DNA of 31,874 nucleotides from Candidatus Gastranaerophilales bacterium (GTDB lineage Bacteria; Cyanobacteriota; Vampirovibrionia; Gastranaerophilales; Gastranaerophilaceae): positions 1-31,874 of the forward strand of contig CANROV010000002.1 in NCBI GenBank assembly GCA_947632315.1. Reading direction: 5' to 3'. How positions within the stretch are numbered: position 1 is the stretch's first letter; each line of letters begins with the position of its first letter. A model generated the notes under the pieces. It was given only the letters and a program-made list of their open reading frames with translations, was not told the DNA's origin and searched no databases. Shown here piece after piece: positions 9,069 to 16,986 of the stretch. The position numbers were made by a program, and so were the translations under genes.

Positions 9069-9698
9069 GTGAACAAAAATTTAATAAAATATTTTATTTT
9101 AATGTTTATTCTGAATGTTTCTCTTTGCAGTTATGCACATGAAAGCTTAAATTCAGATTTAAAAATTTCTGATTTACGATTAGCTTATGCTCAAAATACG
9201 AATACTTCCGATAAATATCAGAAAAAAGAAAATGAACAGTCAATAAAGAGCGGAAATTATCAGACACAGGGTTATTCTTCTTCCGGTTATGATGAAACGA
9301 CGGATATATTAGTGCCTGCAAATACTGTTTTTATGGCATCTAATATGAGCAGTATTAATTCCAATACAATTACCGTAGGAGAAAATATCGGGTTCTGTTT
9401 AAATTCCGACTTTTATTATAAAAAAATATTAATAGCACCTGAAGGCAGTATAATTAATGCAATAGTATTGGATGTAAAAAGAGGCGGAGGCAGAAAATAT
9501 GCGGAGATTTATTTTAAATTTACAAATCTTGTAACACCTTATGGCCGTGTTATTCCAATTAGTGCCAAAATTAAAACAAAAGACCGCTCCGGAGTCCTTC
9601 GTTCTATAATCAGTGATATTATTAATATTGATGAAAATACTATGTTTAATATTATATTGACTCAGCCTGTTACGGTTTCAATTAATAATCCATATTAG
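9069..9698 (+). CDS. Secreted beta-rich protein, envelope family member 2
   Basis: 209 residues starting at GTG 9069, chosen because AAGGAG lies 6 bases before it and the signal peptide begins there (hydrophobic 6-20, likely cleavage after CSYA). A Ser/Gln/Asn-rich linker runs to about residue 75. The C-terminal part has the family pattern: IAPEGSIINAIVLDV, YAEIYFKFTNLVTPYGRV, and a final strand ILTQPVTVSI. It follows member 1 after 15 bases and is surely co-transcribed with it. The tonB promoter lies directly after it. No function is recognised. Confidence 0.72.
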   Translation: MNKNLIKYFILMFILNVSLCSYAHESLNSDLKISDLRLAYAQNTNTSDKYQKKENEQSIKSGNYQTQGYSSSGYDETTDILVPANTVFMASNMSSINSNTITVGENIGFCLNSDFYYKKILIAPEGSIINAIVLDVKRGGGRKYAEIYFKFTNLVTPYGRVIPISAKIKTKDRSGVLRSIISDIINIDENTMFNIILTQPVTVSINNPY

Positions 9699-9714
9699 TC
9701 GGTAAACAGGCTAT

Positions 9715-9743
9715 TTGTTTTATTATATTTTTTTTGCTAGAAT
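9715..9743 (+). promoter_or_regulatory. Promoter of the tonB-exbB-exbD-exbD operon
   Basis: TTGTTT at 9715-9720, a 17-base spacer, then TAGAAT at 9738-9743 preceded by TGC (extended -10). The predicted start of transcription is near 9750. This places the promoter inside the long open frame that begins at TTG 9715 and rules that TTG out as the tonB start. Confidence 0.65.
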
Positions 9744-9765
9744 AAACACAAATGGGAATTTAGGG

Positions 9766-11001
9766 ATGTCTGTTATACAAAATAATAATAATAATAATAT
9801 AAAATTAAAGAACAATAAAAAAAATAATATTTATGAAATTCCTGCCGTATTAAGGGAAGATAAAAGTGAAATTTCATTTGAAAAAGCATTAATAGCGGCG
9901 ATAATATTTCATCCTGTTCTTATTGCGTTTATACTTTTCATGTCTTTTTTATTAAAGCTGTTGGGTCTCGATTTTGATATGCTTAAAAAGCCTGATTTAA
10001 GACCAAAAGATTTGGAGTTTGTTTTGGTAGAAAAAGAAGCAACTCCGATTGATAAAAATACAAAAAACAGATCAGACAGAAATTCCAGAGCGGGCGGAAA
10101 ACATGATCCGAAACGTAATGTATCAATTCCTCAGCCCCCTGCACCAAAAGCTAATGATAAAAAGCCGGCAGCTCCGAAGTCACAACCTAAACCTCCGGTT
10201 AAACAGCAGCCAAAAGTTCCGCCGCAGCCTAAAACTCAGCCTGCGCAAACCAAGCCTCAGGCTCAGCCGAAGCCTCAGCCTGCTCAGCCAAAACCTCAGC
10301 AGCCTGTTCAAATGCCAAAAGTAGAACAGCCTAAGCCAAAAGCTCCGGCACCAAAACCAACTCCGGCTCCTGTTGCACCGAAACCTGTTTCGGTTCCGAA
10401 ATCTAATTTTAATATACCTATTCCGCCTACATCAATTCCGAAAATGACGCAGCCTATTACGGCACCTGTAACTGCTTCACCTTCAACAAGCACTTCTTCT
10501 GCCAGCTCTGCTGTTAAAAGTTCTACACCCGCGCCAAGTTTTTCACCTACTGCTCCAGGTAGAAAATCAGACGGATATGGCGGAACAAATCCGGGAGAAG
10601 GCAGATTCTCTAAGCAAGACGGTACTTCCGGTGATACTAATGGTAATGTGGGAAATCCGGGGCCGGGTAATCCTAAAGGAGCGCCGGGTATTGACGCCAT
10701 AAAAGAGCCTGATTTCGGGCCATATATGAAGGAACTTCAAAGACGTATAAAAATGAATTGGGATCCTCCTAAAGGTAATGAAAGCAAGCGGGTAATACTT
10801 TTATTTAAAATAAGTCGTGACGGTCGTTTGTTAAGTGTTAATGTTCATAAATCTTCAGGACTTCCTGAGGCTGATAATGCAGCTATTAATGCGGTAAAAC
10901 TTACGGCACCGTTTAAGCCTCTGCCTCCCGACTTCAAAGGCAGCAGCGTTGATATTCAATTTACATTTGATTATAACGTTCTTGGTGCTTCAATGTACTA
11001 A
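9766..11001 (+). CDS. tonB: TonB-family energy transducer
   Basis: 411 residues. An Asn-rich cytoplasmic N-terminus (encoded partly by an AAT repeat near 9782) leads to a membrane helix at about 42-65. A long Pro/Lys/Gln/Ala periplasm-spanning region (about 110-230) and a Gly-rich linker follow. The C-terminal TonB/TolA fold (about 320-411) has YMKELQRRIKMNWDPP, a VILLFKISRDGRLLSVNVHKSSG strand-turn and AAINAVKLTAPFKPLP. It should carry energy from the ExbB-ExbD motor encoded next to it to outer-membrane proteins. ATG 9766 is chosen over TTG 9715 because a good promoter lies between them. No TonB-dependent receptor gene is in the window, and a TolA-like envelope-stability role is an alternative. 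Confidence 0.88.
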   Translation: MSVIQNNNNNNIKLKNNKKNNIYEIPAVLREDKSEISFEKALIAAIIFHPVLIAFILFMSFLLKLLGLDFDMLKKPDLRPKDLEFVLVEKEATPIDKNTKNRSDRNSRAGGKHDPKRNVSIPQPPAPKANDKKPAAPKSQPKPPVKQQPKVPPQPKTQPAQTKPQAQPKPQPAQPKPQQPVQMPKVEQPKPKAPAPKPTPAPVAPKPVSVPKSNFNIPIPPTSIPKMTQPITAPVTASPSTSTSSASSAVKSSTPAPSFSPTAPGRKSDGYGGTNPGEGRFSKQDGTSGDTNGNVGNPGPGNPKGAPGIDAIKEPDFGPYMKELQRRIKMNWDPPKGNESKRVILLFKISRDGRLLSVNVHKSSGLPEADNAAINAVKLTAPFKPLPPDFKGSSVDIQFTFDYNVLGASMY

Positions 11002-11040
11002 ATTTGAGTTAAGAAATAATTAGAAAAGAGGAAATAAATT

Positions 11041-11676
11041 ATGGAATTACTTTTAAATTCAATTAAAGCGGACTGGCCGGTATTACTGCCGATATTATTA
11101 TGTTCTATATTGACTGTTGCTGCGGCTATTAACAGATTTAGTTTTTATAATAAAAACAAGCGTGATGTTGTTAAATTTATAAGAGCTTTAAAAACAGAAT
11201 TAGTAAATAACCGTTTAGACGCTGCTAAAAATTTAAGCGTTCAGTTAGGCGGAGTTATCGGTGAAGTTTCTGAAGAAGCTGTAAGAATATTTTCCGAACA
11301 AAGACAAGGTTTTTCACGGTCTTTTGATATATCCGCAAATCTTGTTACAAGAAAATTGGAAAAATATTTAACAATTCTTGGTACGGTTGGCGGAGTTTGT
11401 CCGTTTTTAGGTTTGTTTGGTACTGTTGTAAGAATACTTTATACTTTTCAGGATTTGGCTTCACAAGGTAATCAATCGGCAGCAGTTGCTATGGGTATCG
11501 GTTCTGCGTTAATTGCTACTGCTTTCGGATTAGGTGTTGCTATTGTTGCTGTTGTTTTATATAACCTTTTCCAATCTACCGTTAAAAGGTATGAAGATGA
11601 TTTTCAATTAATAAAATTATTGTTTTTAAGTTTTACTGATTCGGAAGAAAAATCTCAGTCAAAAGCTTTAGTATAG
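11041..11676 (+). CDS. exbB: ExbB/TolQ/MotA-family proton channel subunit
   Basis: 211 residues with the ExbB topology: one helix at about 12-30, a cytoplasmic helical region, then two helices at about 115-140 and 155-180. The conserved block TILGTVGGVCPFLGLFGTV and the VAMGIGSALIATAFGLGVAI helix identify the family. The subunits form the pentamer around ExbD dimers and drive TonB with the proton gradient. AGAGGAAA ahead of the ATG is a good ribosome site. It lies between tonB and two exbD genes. Confidence 0.93.
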   Translation: MELLLNSIKADWPVLLPILLCSILTVAAAINRFSFYNKNKRDVVKFIRALKTELVNNRLDAAKNLSVQLGGVIGEVSEEAVRIFSEQRQGFSRSFDISANLVTRKLEKYLTILGTVGGVCPFLGLFGTVVRILYTFQDLASQGNQSAAVAMGIGSALIATAFGLGVAIVAVVLYNLFQSTVKRYEDDFQLIKLLFLSFTDSEEKSQSKALV

Positions 11677-11689
11677 GAAAGAAATAACA

Positions 11690-12208
11690 ATGTCTTTTTC
11701 GGATTCTAACAATAAAAAAACTTTATTTACGGAAATAAATATAACTCCGTTAACCGATATATTTTTGGTATTGCTGATTATAATGATGGTAATAGCTCCT
11801 TCTTTTCAATCGATTGACACTGATATTAATATTCCCGAAATAAACAGCGGAGTATCGGTTGAACAAAAAAATGCAACTGTTTCTGTTACTAAACAAGGTA
11901 ATTTCTATATAAACGGGAAGCCAATTTCTTCTGATAATCTTGTTAAAGAGTTAAAAGAATTAAAACCTTCTTTAGAGAAAGAAGAAGTTGTTGTAAAAGC
12001 TGATACTCTGGTTAAAAGCAGTGAAATACAAAAAATTATGAAGGCTGCTCAGGAAGCTCAATATGCGAAACTTATTATTGCGGGTGAACCTTTGAATAAG
12101 AAAGAGCAGCGGAAATTAGAAGAGCAGAGTGCAAATACTAATGCTCAATCAAAGAAAGATGAAAACGAAATAAAGTCAAACCCTGTTGATTATAACTGGG
12201 AAGAATAA
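11690..12208 (+). CDS. exbD: ExbD/TolR-family protein, first copy
   Basis: 172 residues. The single helix begins NITPLTDIFLVLLIIMM, and the Asp in PLTD is the proton-carrying residue of the family. The periplasmic domain has the KQGNFYING and VVVKADTLVKSSEIQKIM elements. A Lys/Glu/Gln-rich tail of about 30 residues extends beyond the normal ExbD end and is absent from the second copy. It starts 13 bases after exbB, and its stop codon overlaps the ribosome site of the next exbD. Confidence 0.92.
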   Translation: MSFSDSNNKKTLFTEINITPLTDIFLVLLIIMMVIAPSFQSIDTDINIPEINSGVSVEQKNATVSVTKQGNFYINGKPISSDNLVKELKELKPSLEKEEVVVKADTLVKSSEIQKIMKAAQEAQYAKLIIAGEPLNKKEQRKLEEQSANTNAQSKKDENEIKSNPVDYNWEE

Positions 12209-12218
12209 GGAAAACTAT

Positions 12219-12608
12219 ATGGCGGGTCAAAGAAAAACATTTAATGAAATAAATATAACTCCTTTAACCGATATATTTTTAGTATTACTAATTATAATGA
12301 TGGTTATAGCACCTTTATTGGATCAACAGGGACTTAATCTTGCAGTTCCTAATATGATTGAAGTTCAAGATGAAATAAAAGATTCCAAATTAGTTAAAGT
12401 GCTTGTTACGGATGAGGATAAGTATATGCTTGACGGAAATGAAATACCCGTCAATAAAGCGGGTGCTGTTATTGCGGAGCAGGCAAAAGAAAATCCCGAC
12501 GGATTATTAATAATGACTCAAAATAACGCTACTCACGGTGCCGTTGTTAAATTGATGGATGAAGCAAGAAATAACGGAGTTGTAAATATTTCTATTATGG
12601 AGTATTAG
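12219..12608 (+). CDS. exbD: ExbD/TolR-family protein, second copy
   Basis: 129 residues, the usual ExbD length. Its first helix is nearly identical to that of the preceding copy over EINITPLTDIFLVLLIIMM, and the DNA is similar there too (11731-11799 and 12247-12315). The start at 12219 is taken because AAGG lies 8-11 bases before it and the family's N-terminus begins there. A TTG at 12186 would overlap the previous gene. The two copies diverge in their periplasmic parts, so they may form heterodimers or serve two clients. The stop is one base from the stop of the convergent gene. Confidence 0.92.
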   Translation: MAGQRKTFNEINITPLTDIFLVLLIIMMVIAPLLDQQGLNLAVPNMIEVQDEIKDSKLVKVLVTDEDKYMLDGNEIPVNKAGAVIAEQAKENPDGLLIMTQNNATHGAVVKLMDEARNNGVVNISIMEY

Positions 12609-12609
12609 T

Positions 12610-13164
12610 TTATATTTGAATACTTTGTTGTTCATATTCAATTGAGCTTATTGTTTTTTCTTTGCCGGGTTCGTATTTTTGCATTATTCCGTCAACAATT
12701 GTTCCCGAAGTTACTTTAGTTCTTCCGTATGTTATTTCGTTAAAAATATTAAATCCAGATTTTGTTATAAATCCTGTTTTAAAATTTATGGAATATTCAG
12801 GGTCAAATGCTCTGTTAAAAACATTTTGAATAAGATTGTTTGCTTTTCTTTCTCCCATATATTTTTCATGTTTTTCAATATTTTTCACCTTCAAAGCGTC
12901 TTTACCCGAAAAAAGATAAGTATCACATAAATTTGTTTTTCTGATTAAAATTCCGTTATGACCGTTATAGTCGCCAAGCACGGATTTAAAAAATTCTCTG
13001 ATACTTTGAGCTTGTTTTTTTGAATATTTATTTGTCGGTTCCGAATTTAAAATTTTACATATTTCAAAGGTTGAATTATCTACTTTTTTATTTTTATTTG
13101 ATATTTGTGAGTCGGAATATATTTTTATTATTCTGCCAAAGCTTGGTATTTGATTAATTTTCAT
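12610..13164 (-). CDS. Small protein with N-terminal PSFG motif, unknown function
   Basis: 184 residues, no signal peptide or membrane segment. It begins MKINQIPSFG, and the protein at 28006 has the same PSFG motif near its N-terminus. The middle (LIRKTNLCDTYLFSGKDALKV and YMGERKANNLIQNV) looks like a small soluble domain that I cannot assign. Its start overlaps the end of ispF by 11 bases, so it is the last gene of the Nudix-HAD-ispF operon and probably translated by coupling. It is convergent with exbD, with one base between the stops. Confidence 0.7.
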   Translation of the reverse strand: MKINQIPSFGRIIKIYSDSQISNKNKKVDNSTFEICKILNSEPTNKYSKKQAQSIREFFKSVLGDYNGHNGILIRKTNLCDTYLFSGKDALKVKNIEKHEKYMGERKANNLIQNVFNRAFDPEYSINFKTGFITKSGFNIFNEITYGRTKVTSGTIVDGIMQKYEPGKEKTISSIEYEQQSIQI

Positions 13165-13642
13165 TGTTACTCCTTTTAAGAAGAACTATACATTGGGTGC
13201 TGATTGCAAGTTTTTGACCTATTGAGTCCATTTCTTCCATTGTTTTAGCTTTTATTGAAATTTCACTTTCATTTATATTTAAAACATCACTTAATTTCTT
13301 TTGTATTAGAGAAATGTAAGGTTTCATCTTTGGTTCTTGTGCAAATATAGTACAATCAATATTATTAATTATATAGCCACGTTCAATAACAAGGTTTAGA
13401 GTTTGTTTTAAAAGAATTAGACTGTCTATATCTTTATATTTGGGGTCTGTATCTGGAAAGTGAGTTCCAATATCACCGAGAGCCAATGCGCCTAACAGGG
13501 AATCTATTATTGCGTGAGTCAAAACATCAGCGTCAGAATGTCCTAAAAGTCCTTTTTCATAGGGTATTTCTACTCCGCCGATTATTAATTTTCTTCCTTC
13601 AACAAGCTTATGTATGTCAAAGCCCTGTCCTATTCTGTACAT
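13154..13642 (-). CDS. ispF: 2-C-methyl-D-erythritol 2,4-cyclodiphosphate synthase
   Basis: 162 residues, the normal length. IspF cyclises CDP-methylerythritol phosphate in the MEP isoprenoid pathway. The metal ligands are visible as Asp9 and His11 (GQGFDIHK) and His43 (LTHAI). GHSDADVL and GDIGTHFPDTDPKY are intact family motifs. The start at 13642 is preferred to the in-frame ATG at 13654 because GGGAG lies 5 bases before it and MYRIGQGFDIH is the normal N-terminus. The gene overlaps the HAD gene by 13 bases upstream and the PSFG gene by 11 bases downstream. Confidence 0.96.
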   Translation of the reverse strand: MYRIGQGFDIHKLVEGRKLIIGGVEIPYEKGLLGHSDADVLTHAIIDSLLGALALGDIGTHFPDTDPKYKDIDSLILLKQTLNLVIERGYIINNIDCTIFAQEPKMKPYISLIQKKLSDVLNINESEISIKAKTMEEMDSIGQKLAISTQCIVLLKRSNNEN

Positions 13643-14436
13643 GTTTTCTCCCATACAAATTTATTAACTGCTTTTATAAAACCGTCATTTTCTACCGTAT
13701 CCGTAATGAAATCAGCGTTCTTTTTTATCTCTTCGGTGCCGTTACCCATGGCAACGCCTATTCCTGCTGTTTCTATCATTTCAATATCGTTGTTTTGGTC
13801 GCCTATTGCCATTATTTCTTCAGTTTTTATGCCGTATTTTTCGCCCAAAAACTTTATTGCATTACCTTTAGTTGCTTCTTTATTTGCTATTTCGCAGAAA
13901 TATTTATATGATTTTACCGAATATATTGACGGATATTTTTCTCTCAATTCTTTAATAAGATTATCTATGAATTGTGTATCATATTTTATAGCAAGAAGTT
14001 TATTCAGTTTCCTAAAATCGAGTTCATTAAATGAATTAACTTTAAAATAATCTATTCCTTTATCGCCAATATAGTCTTTTATATAGTCATCATCTTCTTC
14101 CACGTACAATTTATCTTCAACATAAACATTAAGATGAATTTTTCTTTTTCTGAAATCCTCAATAATTTCACGTGCAATAACGGGGTTTAAGTATTTTGCA
14201 TTCAGTATTTCACCCTCATAAGAATTAACAAGTCCGCCCTGATAGCATATTAAGGGGCATTTTATTCCTATTTTATCCGCAACGGATTTTGCACTTCCGT
14301 ATGTTCTCCCTGTTGCAATTGCAACAATTATTCCTTTGTTGCAAAGTTCTTTTAGACAATCTTTAGTATTTTGTTTTATTCCTGTTTCAGGAGTATATAT
14401 GGTGCCGTCTATATCCGTAACTACCATTTTAATCAT
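13630..14436 (-). CDS. HAD-superfamily hydrolase, Cof type IIB
   Basis: 268 residues with all four HAD motifs: VTDIDGT (nucleophile Asp8, acid Asp10), the ATGRT Thr/Ser motif near residue 42, ATKGNAIKFL (Lys) near 192, and GDQNNDIEM near 216. The Cof/YidA class dephosphorylates small sugar phosphates or flavin precursors in the cytoplasm; the substrate cannot be read from sequence. The start overlaps the Nudix stop by 4 bases (ATGA), so the two are translationally coupled. ispF begins inside its 3' end. Confidence 0.92.
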   Translation of the reverse strand: MIKMVVTDIDGTIYTPETGIKQNTKDCLKELCNKGIIVAIATGRTYGSAKSVADKIGIKCPLICYQGGLVNSYEGEILNAKYLNPVIAREIIEDFRKRKIHLNVYVEDKLYVEEDDDYIKDYIGDKGIDYFKVNSFNELDFRKLNKLLAIKYDTQFIDNLIKELREKYPSIYSVKSYKYFCEIANKEATKGNAIKFLGEKYGIKTEEIMAIGDQNNDIEMIETAGIGVAMGNGTEEIKKNADFITDTVENDGFIKAVNKFVWEKTCTE

Positions 14437-14963
14437 AATTTATAAGCCCTCATAAGTGCAGAGATTGTTTTTGCGTCATTTATTTCGCCTGATTTTATCA
14501 TTTCAAAAACTTTTTCTTTTTCTATTTCCATATATTCAAGTATTTCGCCTTCATCTAAGTGCTGATTAGTTTTTGTTAAGTTTGAAGCTTTAAAAAGGAA
14601 CAATTTTTCATTACAAAATCCGGGTGATGTCCAAATAAAACCAAGCGGTTCCCAAGTTTGAGCAATATGTCCCGTTTCTTCTTCAAGTTCTCTTTTGGCA
14701 GCTGATAGTATATCTTCATTTCCTTTATCAAGTTTACCTGCGGGCAGTTCATACAAAACTTCTTTTGCGGGGTAGCGGAATTGGCGCACCATTAGAATTT
14801 TACCGTTTTTTTCGGAAGCTATAACAACACCGCCATTATGATGTACTACTTCACGTATTGTTTTATGATTGTCAGAGAGTTCAACATCATCACGAGTAAT
14901 AGTAAATACTCTGCCTTTATATATTTCCTGTGAATAAAGAGTTGTTTCAAATAATTTTTCCAT
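14433..14963 (-). CDS. Nudix hydrolase, ADP-ribose pyrophosphatase-like
   Basis: 176 residues. The Nudix helix reads EDILSAAKRELEEETG, with the REUxEE core intact. The upstream loop AGKLDKGNE is one residue longer than the GX5E consensus. The N-terminal strands and the MVRQFRYP segment are typical of the ADP-ribose/NudF group, which splits ADP-ribose into AMP and ribose phosphate. It is the first gene of the minus-strand operon. It has no ribosome site, and a TATAAT lies 6 bases before its ATG. Confidence 0.9.
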   Translation of the reverse strand: MEKLFETTLYSQEIYKGRVFTITRDDVELSDNHKTIREVVHHNGGVVIASEKNGKILMVRQFRYPAKEVLYELPAGKLDKGNEDILSAAKRELEEETGHIAQTWEPLGFIWTSPGFCNEKLFLFKASNLTKTNQHLDEGEILEYMEIEKEKVFEMIKSGEINDAKTISALMRAYKL

Positions 14964-14969
14964 ATATAA

Positions 14970-14975
14970 ATTATA
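14970..14975 (-). promoter_or_regulatory. -10 box of the Nudix operon, probably leaderless
   Basis: Minus-strand TATAAT ending 6 bases before the ATG at 14963. No good -35 hexamer is seen at the usual distance, so strength is uncertain in this AT-only spacer. Confidence 0.4.
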
Positions 14976-14994
14976 ATATAAAAACCGTTTATAA

Positions 14995-15000
14995 TATAAT
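14995..15000 (+). promoter_or_regulatory. -10 box of the activase pair, probably leaderless
   Basis: TATAAT followed by exactly 6 bases and ATG 15007, with no ribosome site. It lies back to back with the Nudix box in a 43-base divergent spacer. A second overlapping TATAAT is at 14990-14995. Confidence 0.4.
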
Positions 15001-15006
15001 TTAAGT

Positions 15007-15729
15007 ATGAGTAAAAATGTAATAGGGTTTTGGGGGTATCCTCATCCTGAGCTGATAAAAGAATATAAAAAAATGTACCCGAGCGCAGTTTGGGTAGATT
15101 TTGATATAGATTACGGCTATGAAAAGACCGATATTCTGCCCGAATCGTACTGCGCAATAATAAAAAATATTATAAACTCTGCATTTCATTATAAAGATGA
15201 ACTTCTTGTTATATTAGCACCTATAGGAAAGGACAAGTGTGACAGCGGTTGGTTCGCTTATGAAGTGTTAAAAGATTTAGGCTTTAATGTCATAAGAAGT
15301 ATATTTGAGGAGTTTTCATACAAAAGAGATGTTAAAATTTCAACGTCAAATCTTCCTTTAAGGCAGAAAATAGAGTTGATAACAAAAGATATTTTTGAAC
15401 CGCAAAATCTTGATTTAACACCTTGCAAAGCGAAATTCGGTTTTTGGGGAGTTCCTCCGAATGACCTTTCATTGTTGGAGCTGTTTCCGAATGAAACACA
15501 TGTATACGGCTGGAGCAGGTGTGTTGAAGCAATGACTCCTGCTGATATTGAACTTGAAATGTATGTGGATAAAGATGTACCTACTGTTTTTTATTCACAG
15601 TCTTTTTGTTCAAAAGCACAATTGGCTAAATATTTAGCTGATAAGTATAACGGGCTTTATATTGATATAGATGATGTTGCGACAAATTCTACAAGAGCCA
15701 AAATTGAAGCATTTTTGAGGTTAAGATGA
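15007..15729 (+). CDS. Two-repeat protein coupled to an Fe-S activase, possibly 2-hydroxyacyl-CoA dehydratase-like
   Basis: 240 residues, soluble, no signal. It has two similar halves: VIGFWGYPHPELIKEY near residue 5 and FGFWGVPPNDLSLLEL near 142 each open an alpha/beta half. Five Cys are present (in LPESYCAII, KDKCDSGW, TPCKAKF, WSRCVEA, QSFCSKA). The order Gly-rich start, PEL, LPxxxC, then CDS loosely follows the first domain of HgdB/BcrB dehydratase subunits, which bind a [4Fe-4S] cluster, but the protein is about half their length. The next gene overlaps its stop by ATGA and encodes the matching kind of activase. I infer a partner or substrate of that activase; no clear family is recognised. 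Confidence 0.7.
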   Translation: MSKNVIGFWGYPHPELIKEYKKMYPSAVWVDFDIDYGYEKTDILPESYCAIIKNIINSAFHYKDELLVILAPIGKDKCDSGWFAYEVLKDLGFNVIRSIFEEFSYKRDVKISTSNLPLRQKIELITKDIFEPQNLDLTPCKAKFGFWGVPPNDLSLLELFPNETHVYGWSRCVEAMTPADIELEMYVDKDVPTVFYSQSFCSKAQLAKYLADKYNGLYIDIDDVATNSTRAKIEAFLRLR

Positions 15730-16424
15730 TTGTACTTGATGCAGGCACAACGTGGTCTAAAATAGTTGAAAGTAATACTGAAAATAAGATGAAAAAGTTT
15801 TCATCCAATCTTATAAAGTGCGAAAACGGTTTTAATTATTACGTTATACCTTCAAGCAGTTTAAAAGATATTGATTTTAAATTTGATAAAGCGACAGGGC
15901 ATATGTCAAAATTAATGCTTAATTCGGACAAAGATTATGAAAATGAGGTTATAGCGTTAATAGAAGGGTTCAGAAAAAAAATAAATACAGACGGCCTGAT
16001 ACTTGATATGGGCAGCAGAGATTCAAAGTGGGCGTTGTATAAAAACGGCAAATTTAAAGATTTAGACTGGAATAATTCCTGCTCAAGCTCAACGGGTGCA
16101 ACTATTGAAATGCTTTTAAAATTTTATTCGATAAATGTGCAAGATTTAGAATTTAATAAGGAAAAATACGTTATAACCTGCGGAATTTTCGGTTTAGAAA
16201 AGATAATGGACGATATAGCAAAAGGAAACGACGCAAAAACCGCCATTTCTAAATTTATACATGGAATTGCTTATAATGCATGGAACTTTGCTAAAAAGCC
16301 TGATAAAATATATCTTTCAGGCGGTTTTTGCGAGAACGAATGTTTTGTGAAATCTTTGTCAAATTATTGTGAAGTGATACCTATGGGCAGATTTTTACTC
16401 TGCGAAGGGCTGATAAAGAAATAA
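15726..16424 (+). CDS. BadF/BadG/BcrA/HgdC-type Fe-S ATPase (2-hydroxyacyl-CoA dehydratase activator-like)
   Basis: 232 residues of the ASKHA ATPase fold. LDAGTTWSK forms the first phosphate loop, LDMGSRDSKWAL the second, and IYLSGGFCENE the adenosine loop. Cys119 (NNSCSSSTG) and Cys152 (VITCGIFGLEK) sit where the HgdC dimer holds its bridging [4Fe-4S] cluster, so the redox site looks intact. The family uses ATP to push one low-potential electron into a dehydratase or reductase. It is shorter than typical HgdC (about 260). Its ATG overlaps the stop of the partner gene. No canonical dehydratase subunits are nearby. Confidence 0.82.
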   Translation: MIVLDAGTTWSKIVESNTENKMKKFSSNLIKCENGFNYYVIPSSSLKDIDFKFDKATGHMSKLMLNSDKDYENEVIALIEGFRKKINTDGLILDMGSRDSKWALYKNGKFKDLDWNNSCSSSTGATIEMLLKFYSINVQDLEFNKEKYVITCGIFGLEKIMDDIAKGNDAKTAISKFIHGIAYNAWNFAKKPDKIYLSGGFCENECFVKSLSNYCEVIPMGRFLLCEGLIKK

Positions 16425-16434
16425 ATTTATTTAC

Positions 16435-16454
16435 AATATAATGTATATTATATT
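16435..16454 (+). terminator. AT-only hairpin after the activase gene
   Basis: Perfect 8-base arms around a GTAT loop, followed by a T-rich stretch, 11 bases after the stop. With no G-C pairs it would be a weak terminator. Confidence 0.3.
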
Positions 16455-16542
16455 AATTGTTTTTATATATTTACAGCATTATGAAATATAAATTTATAAT
16501 AAAAATTAAGCATAGTTAAACCATCAAGAAAAAATCAAGTTA

Positions 16543-16908
16543 TTAAAACTCAAAAATAGGTTTTCTAAATTTATGTTTTTCATACCATTTGGCAAAACGA
16601 AGTTTTTTTTCATTATCATAGATATACTCAGCTTTTTTATTTCTTATACAAGAATATACTGCGCCTTTATTTTTAAAAATTACATAGCTCCAATAATAAT
16701 GTTTAATAATTTCGTAACAGTTATTCTCATTAGCAAATTGTTTTATATGGTCAGGAATATCAGGGCCGTCTATTCTGTCTAAAACATAATATTTGTATAA
16801 ATCATCCCCGCCAAAAGTTGGAACATCGGCAGAAGTTCTATTTGAATTAAAAGGTGAGCAATTCAAAATAAAAACAAAAATTAAAACTAAGTAAAAAAAT
16901 TTGTTCAT
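16543..16908 (-). CDS. Small exported, possibly lipoprotein, unknown function
   Basis: 121 residues from MNKFFYLVLIFVF. The upstream in-frame ATG at 16962 would put an Ile-only stretch before the signal and is less likely. The hydrophobic segment ends ILNCSPF, so Cys16 could be lipidated, though Asn before Cys is not the usual lipobox residue. The rest is polar and Tyr/Lys-rich with Cys pairs (NNCYEII and YSCIRN). A minus-strand TATAAT lies 7 bases before this ATG, with no ribosome site. I do not recognise the family. Confidence 0.6.
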   Translation of the reverse strand: MNKFFYLVLIFVFILNCSPFNSNRTSADVPTFGGDDLYKYYVLDRIDGPDIPDHIKQFANENNCYEIIKHYYWSYVIFKNKGAVYSCIRNKKAEYIYDNEKKLRFAKWYEKHKFRKPIFEF

Positions 16909-16986
16909 AATAATTATTATAATTATTGCTAAATAAAAAAACAATACTGAAGTAATATTCAATGATAAGAATGAGAAAAAATAAAA

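Noticed and set aside
9715..9765. Extended N-terminus of TonB from TTG 9715.
   Set aside because: The stretch contains a well-spaced promoter, and the ATG at 9766 fits with a GGGA ribosome site.
9782..9797. AAT trinucleotide run as a phase-variation tract.
   Set aside because: Changes by whole codons would only alter the number of Asn residues in a cytoplasmic tail.
10140..10440. Proline-rich repeats in tonB as a tandem repeat element, and the long reverse frame over it.
   Set aside because: It is normal low-complexity TonB spacer with irregular units; the reverse frame is a shadow with no start signals.
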